Assembly (NCBI GenBank): GCA_003158895.1
Contig: PMLO01000055.1
Location: 1-8,326, forward strand
Source: Propionibacteriaceae bacterium
GTDB taxonomy: Bacteria > Actinomycetota > Actinomycetes > Propionibacteriales > Propionibacteriaceae
Direction: 5' to 3'
Length of the DNA stretch: 8,326 nucleotides
Shown here: one piece after another, positions 6,445 through 8,326 of the stretch
Position numbering within the stretch: the stretch's first letter is position 1
How the letters are laid out: every line of letters starts with the position of its first letter
The notes under the pieces: generated by a model
What the model was told of the DNA's origin: nothing
Seen by the model: the letters and a program-made list of their open reading frames with translations, nothing else
The model's database searches: none
Program-made: the position numbers and the translations under genes

Positions 6445-7040
6445 GGCTGCTGCCCAGCGGAGAGCGCGCCGTACTCGTCGAGCTGGCCGACACCGACGAG
6501 GTCCTGGCGCTGGCTGAGCCTGTACGGATGCTGGCCGGCGTCGAGGACGTCGTCCCTGGTGAGCACACGCTGCTCGTGACCGTGGGTGCGCCCGGCGATC
6601 TGGAGGCCGTGCGCCGTGCGCTCCCCGGGGTGGGCTCGGCAGCGGCGTCACGCGTCTCCACCCCTCGTACCGTCGACATCCACGTCACGTACGACGGCCC
6701 CGATCTGGCGGCCGTCGCCGCCCACACGGGACTGACCGTGGCCGAGGTTGTGTCCGCCCACACGGCGACGCCGTGGCGGGTTGGCTTCGGAGGGTTCGCC
6801 CCGGGCTTCGCCTACCTCGTCGGCGGGGACCCGCGTCTTGAGGTCCCGCGCCGAGCGGAGCCACGCCCGAGTGTCCCCGCGGGAGCCGTCGGCCTCGCCG
6901 GCCGCTACTCCGGCATCTACCCGCGCTCCTCGCCGGGCGGCTGGCAGCTCATCGGCCACACGGACGCGGTCCTCTTCGACGTCGACGCGGATCCTCCGGC
7001 CCTGCTTCAGCCGGGCATGACCGTACGGTTCGTGAGCTGA
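6441..7040 (+). CDS. pxpB: 5-oxoprolinase subunit B
   Basis: Subunit B of 5-oxoprolinase, related to the N-terminal half (subunit 1) of biotin-dependent carboxyltransferase / KipI-type proteins. The protein has 199 residues, somewhat short next to the ~220 usual for the family, but both ends carry family motifs. It opens MRLLPSGERAVLVEL. VDIHVTYDGPDL at 78-89, the glycine-rich VGFGGFAPGFAYL at 114-126, and VPAGAVGLAGRYSGIYP followed by SPGGWQLIG at 145-172 are characteristic. The start ATG 6441 overlaps the pxpA stop by 4 nt, and no strong ribosome site precedes it, so it probably depends on translational coupling. pxpC follows after 3 nt. The KipI name used in Bacillus, where the pair affects sporulation kinase KinA, should not be carried over; adjacency to pxpA and pxpC points to 5-oxoprolinase. 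Confidence 0.95.
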   Translation: MRLLPSGERAVLVELADTDEVLALAEPVRMLAGVEDVVPGEHTLLVTVGAPGDLEAVRRALPGVGSAAASRVSTPRTVDIHVTYDGPDLAAVAAHTGLTVAEVVSAHTATPWRVGFGGFAPGFAYLVGGDPRLEVPRRAEPRPSVPAGAVGLAGRYSGIYPRSSPGGWQLIGHTDAVLFDVDADPPALLQPGMTVRFVS

Positions 7041-7043
7041 GCC

Positions 7044-7892
7044 ATGGCTGAGCTGGTCGTCGTGGCGCCGGGGCCGTTGACGCTCGTGCAGGATGCCGGT
7101 CGGCCCGGTTACGCGGCGATGGGTGTGGGCAGGTCGGGGGCGTTCGACACCGGCGCGTACGAGCTCGGGCGTCGACTGGTCGGCAACGCGGTCGGGGCTG
7201 CCGCGCTCGAGGTGCTGCTCGGAGGCCTGACCGTACGAGCAACTGCCGCGACCCGTGCCGTGATCACGGGAGGGCTCGTCCAGGCCACCGTCGACGGACG
7301 CCCCGTCGGCTACGGCGAACCCTTCTATCTCCTGCCCGGCGAACAGCTCAGGCTCGGGCACTGCACGCGGGGGATCCGGGCGTACGTGTCGGTCGCGGGC
7401 GGCCTCGACGTACCGCCCGTCCTCGGATCACGTGCCACGGACACGCTGTCGGGCATCGGACCACGCCCGCTCGCCGCCGGCGACGTTATCCCGCTCGGCG
7501 AGGCGGCTCCGCCCCCACGCGCCGATGTCGCCCCGCTCACGCCGCCAGCCGATGGCCTCGTCACACTCGATGCCCTGCCCGGGCCCCGTACCGACTGGCT
7601 CGTGATCCCCAACCTCGACGGCGACTGGACCGTCGCCCCGGACTCGAACCGCGTCGGCATCCGGCTGGCGGGACACCAGTGGAGCCGCGCCAAAAACTCT
7701 GAAATCCCTAGCGAGGGCGTGGTGCGAGGTTCCATCCAGCTGCCGCCGGACGGTCGACCCGTCATCTTCGGGCCGGACCATCCGACCACCGGCGGCTATC
7801 CGGTCGTCGGCGTGCTCACCGATGCCTCGTGCGATCGACTCGCTCAGTTGCGACCGGGACAGCGCCTGCGATTCCGAACGGTCACGAAGTAG
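7044..7892 (+). CDS. pxpC: 5-oxoprolinase subunit C
   Basis: Subunit C of 5-oxoprolinase, of the biotin-dependent carboxyltransferase / KipA-like family. The protein has 282 residues, within the family range. Near the N-terminus is PGPLTLVQDAGRPGYAAMGV (9-28), then RSGAFDTGAYELGRRLVGN (30-48). The C-terminal part carries NRVGIRLAG (202-210), SEGVVRGSIQLPPDGRP (223-239) and IFGPDHPTTGGYPVVGVLT (241-259), all strong family blocks. The start ATG 7044 lies 3 nt after pxpB, with only a weak GAGCTGAG upstream, so it probably shares the coupled translation of the operon. Codons 217-223 (7692-7712) form an AT-rich run of codons rare elsewhere here (AAA, TCT, GAA, CCT, AGC) just before the conserved SEGVV block. 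The reading frame stays intact. It is the last gene of the unit. Confidence 0.95.
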   Translation: MAELVVVAPGPLTLVQDAGRPGYAAMGVGRSGAFDTGAYELGRRLVGNAVGAAALEVLLGGLTVRATAATRAVITGGLVQATVDGRPVGYGEPFYLLPGEQLRLGHCTRGIRAYVSVAGGLDVPPVLGSRATDTLSGIGPRPLAAGDVIPLGEAAPPPRADVAPLTPPADGLVTLDALPGPRTDWLVIPNLDGDWTVAPDSNRVGIRLAGHQWSRAKNSEIPSEGVVRGSIQLPPDGRPVIFGPDHPTTGGYPVVGVLTDASCDRLAQLRPGQRLRFRTVTK

Positions 7893-7911
7893 GGGACGAT
7901 AGGCAACCAAC

Positions 7912-7942
7912 GCACCGCGGCGGTCTTCGCCGATCGAGGTGC
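7912..7942 (+). terminator. Possible weak terminator after pxpC
   Basis: Twenty nt past the pxpC stop, GCACC (7912-7916) can pair with GGTGC (7938-7942), and inside it CGGCG (7918-7922) pairs with CGCCG (7928-7932) around a 5-nt loop. The two stems are slightly offset, so one side must bulge, and no T-run follows. It is the only structure between pxpC and icd that could end the operon transcript. Low confidence. Confidence 0.3.
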
Positions 7943-7964
7943 AGGCGTCAGAGATTTGAGATAC

Positions 7965-7976
7965 CTTGACGTCAAG
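7965..7976. promoter_or_regulatory. Perfect 12-bp palindrome, probable operator of icd
   Basis: CTTGACGTCAAG is fully self-complementary, and A7963/T7978 extend the symmetry past one mismatch. It lies 32 nt before icd ATG 8009. TACCTT at 7962-7967 fits TAnnnT and would start transcription near 7974, inside the palindrome, so a bound repressor would block the promoter. TTGACG within it could alternatively be read as a -35, but the matching -10 would leave too short a leader. A related half-site, TTGAGAT, stands 16 nt upstream of TCAAGAT. I cannot name the regulator. Confidence 0.55.
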
Positions 7977-8008
7977 ATTGTTGGGCCGCGAGTCTCGAGG
8001 GAGATCCC

Positions 8009-8326
8009 ATGGGCAAGATCAAAGTGCACGGTACGGTCGTCGAGCTCGACGGCGACGAGATGACGCGGATCATCTGGCATTTCATCAAGGACCGCCTGAT
8101 CTACCCGTACCTCGACATCGACCTTGAGTACTACGACCTGGGCATCGAGAACCGCGACGCCACGAACGACCAGGTGACCATCGACTCGGCGAACGCCATC
8201 AAGAAGCATGGCGTCGGCGTGAAATGCGCGACGATCACGCCCGACGAGGCCCGCGTCGAGGAGTTCGGCCTGAAGGAGATGTGGAAGTCGCCCAACGGCA
8301 CCGTCCGCAACATCCTCGGCGGCGTG
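8009..8326 (+). CDS. icd: NADP-dependent isocitrate dehydrogenase, N-terminal part, 3' end outside window
   Basis: Converts isocitrate to 2-oxoglutarate and CO2 in the TCA cycle, giving NADPH. The first 106 codons are present and run open to the window edge. It belongs to the homodimeric type shared with eukaryotic IDH1/IDH2: VVELDGDEMTRIIW at 10-23, VKCATITPDEARVEEFGLK at 71-89 and MWKSPNGTVRNILGG at 91-105. Isocitrate-binding Lys72, Thr77, Ser94, Asn96 and Arg100 fall at the same numbers as in human IDH1. The start ATG 8009 has AGGGAG (7998-8003) 5 nt upstream and the expected family N-terminus. A 12-bp palindrome overlaps its likely promoter. The upstream pxpABC unit feeds glutamate, one step from the product 2-oxoglutarate; a functional link is only a guess. 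Confidence 0.97.
   Translation, partial: MGKIKVHGTVVELDGDEMTRIIWHFIKDRLIYPYLDIDLEYYDLGIENRDATNDQVTIDSANAIKKHGVGVKCATITPDEARVEEFGLKEMWKSPNGTVRNILGGV

Noticed and set aside
5404..6651. 415-codon open frame on the minus strand
   Set aside because: It is antisense to the kinase, pxpA and part of pxpB and is Arg/Pro/Ser-rich with no recognisable domain.

Overview
The window is about two-thirds GC, densely coded, and uses GTG starts, GGAG-type ribosome sites and leaderless promoters. Together with a DUF3017 gene beside purH, this points to a high-GC actinobacterium. Codon habits and the many GTAC/CGTAC words suggest Propionibacteriales (for example Nocardioidaceae), but that rank is a guess. No mobile element, CRISPR array, tRNA or rRNA was seen. 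The window is cut at both ends inside genes: purH on the left and icd on the right.

Left (1-1995): the C-terminal half of purH (AICAR transformylase/IMP cyclohydrolase), a small three-helix DUF3017 membrane protein, then malate dehydrogenase (mdh) on the opposite strand. A strong hairpin lies where DUF3017 and mdh converge. The 299-base gap 1996-2294 holds the mdh leader and promoter, a 94-bp nested palindrome (2125-2218) with four copies of the core ACATCCC/GGGATGT, and a leaderless-type promoter.

Middle (2295-5110): a histidine-phosphatase (phosphoglycerate-mutase-like) gene converges on purU (formyl-tetrahydrofolate deformylase). purU is divergent from a FolC-family ligase, and a single TAGGGTA sequence between them can serve as a -10 element in both directions. 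purH, purU and the FolC-like gene make a folate one-carbon theme: one uses 10-formyl-THF, one hydrolyses it, and one probably polyglutamylates folates.

Right (5141-7892): a tight four-gene unit. A small P-loop (uridine-kinase-like) kinase is followed by pxpA, pxpB and pxpC, the prokaryotic 5-oxoprolinase that returns 5-oxo-L-proline to glutamate. The first three genes overlap by 4 nt at each junction and pxpC follows after 3 nt. The window ends with the start of NADP-dependent isocitrate dehydrogenase (icd), preceded by a perfect 12-bp operator-like palindrome.

The enzymes are all ordinary families. The parts least explained by known features are non-coding: the nested palindrome with its four-core array, the shared purU/folC -10, and three genes whose start codon lies exactly 6 nt after a -10-like hexamer. 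The coupling of an unassigned kinase to pxpABC and the variant P-loop of the FolC-like protein are the main protein-level curiosities.
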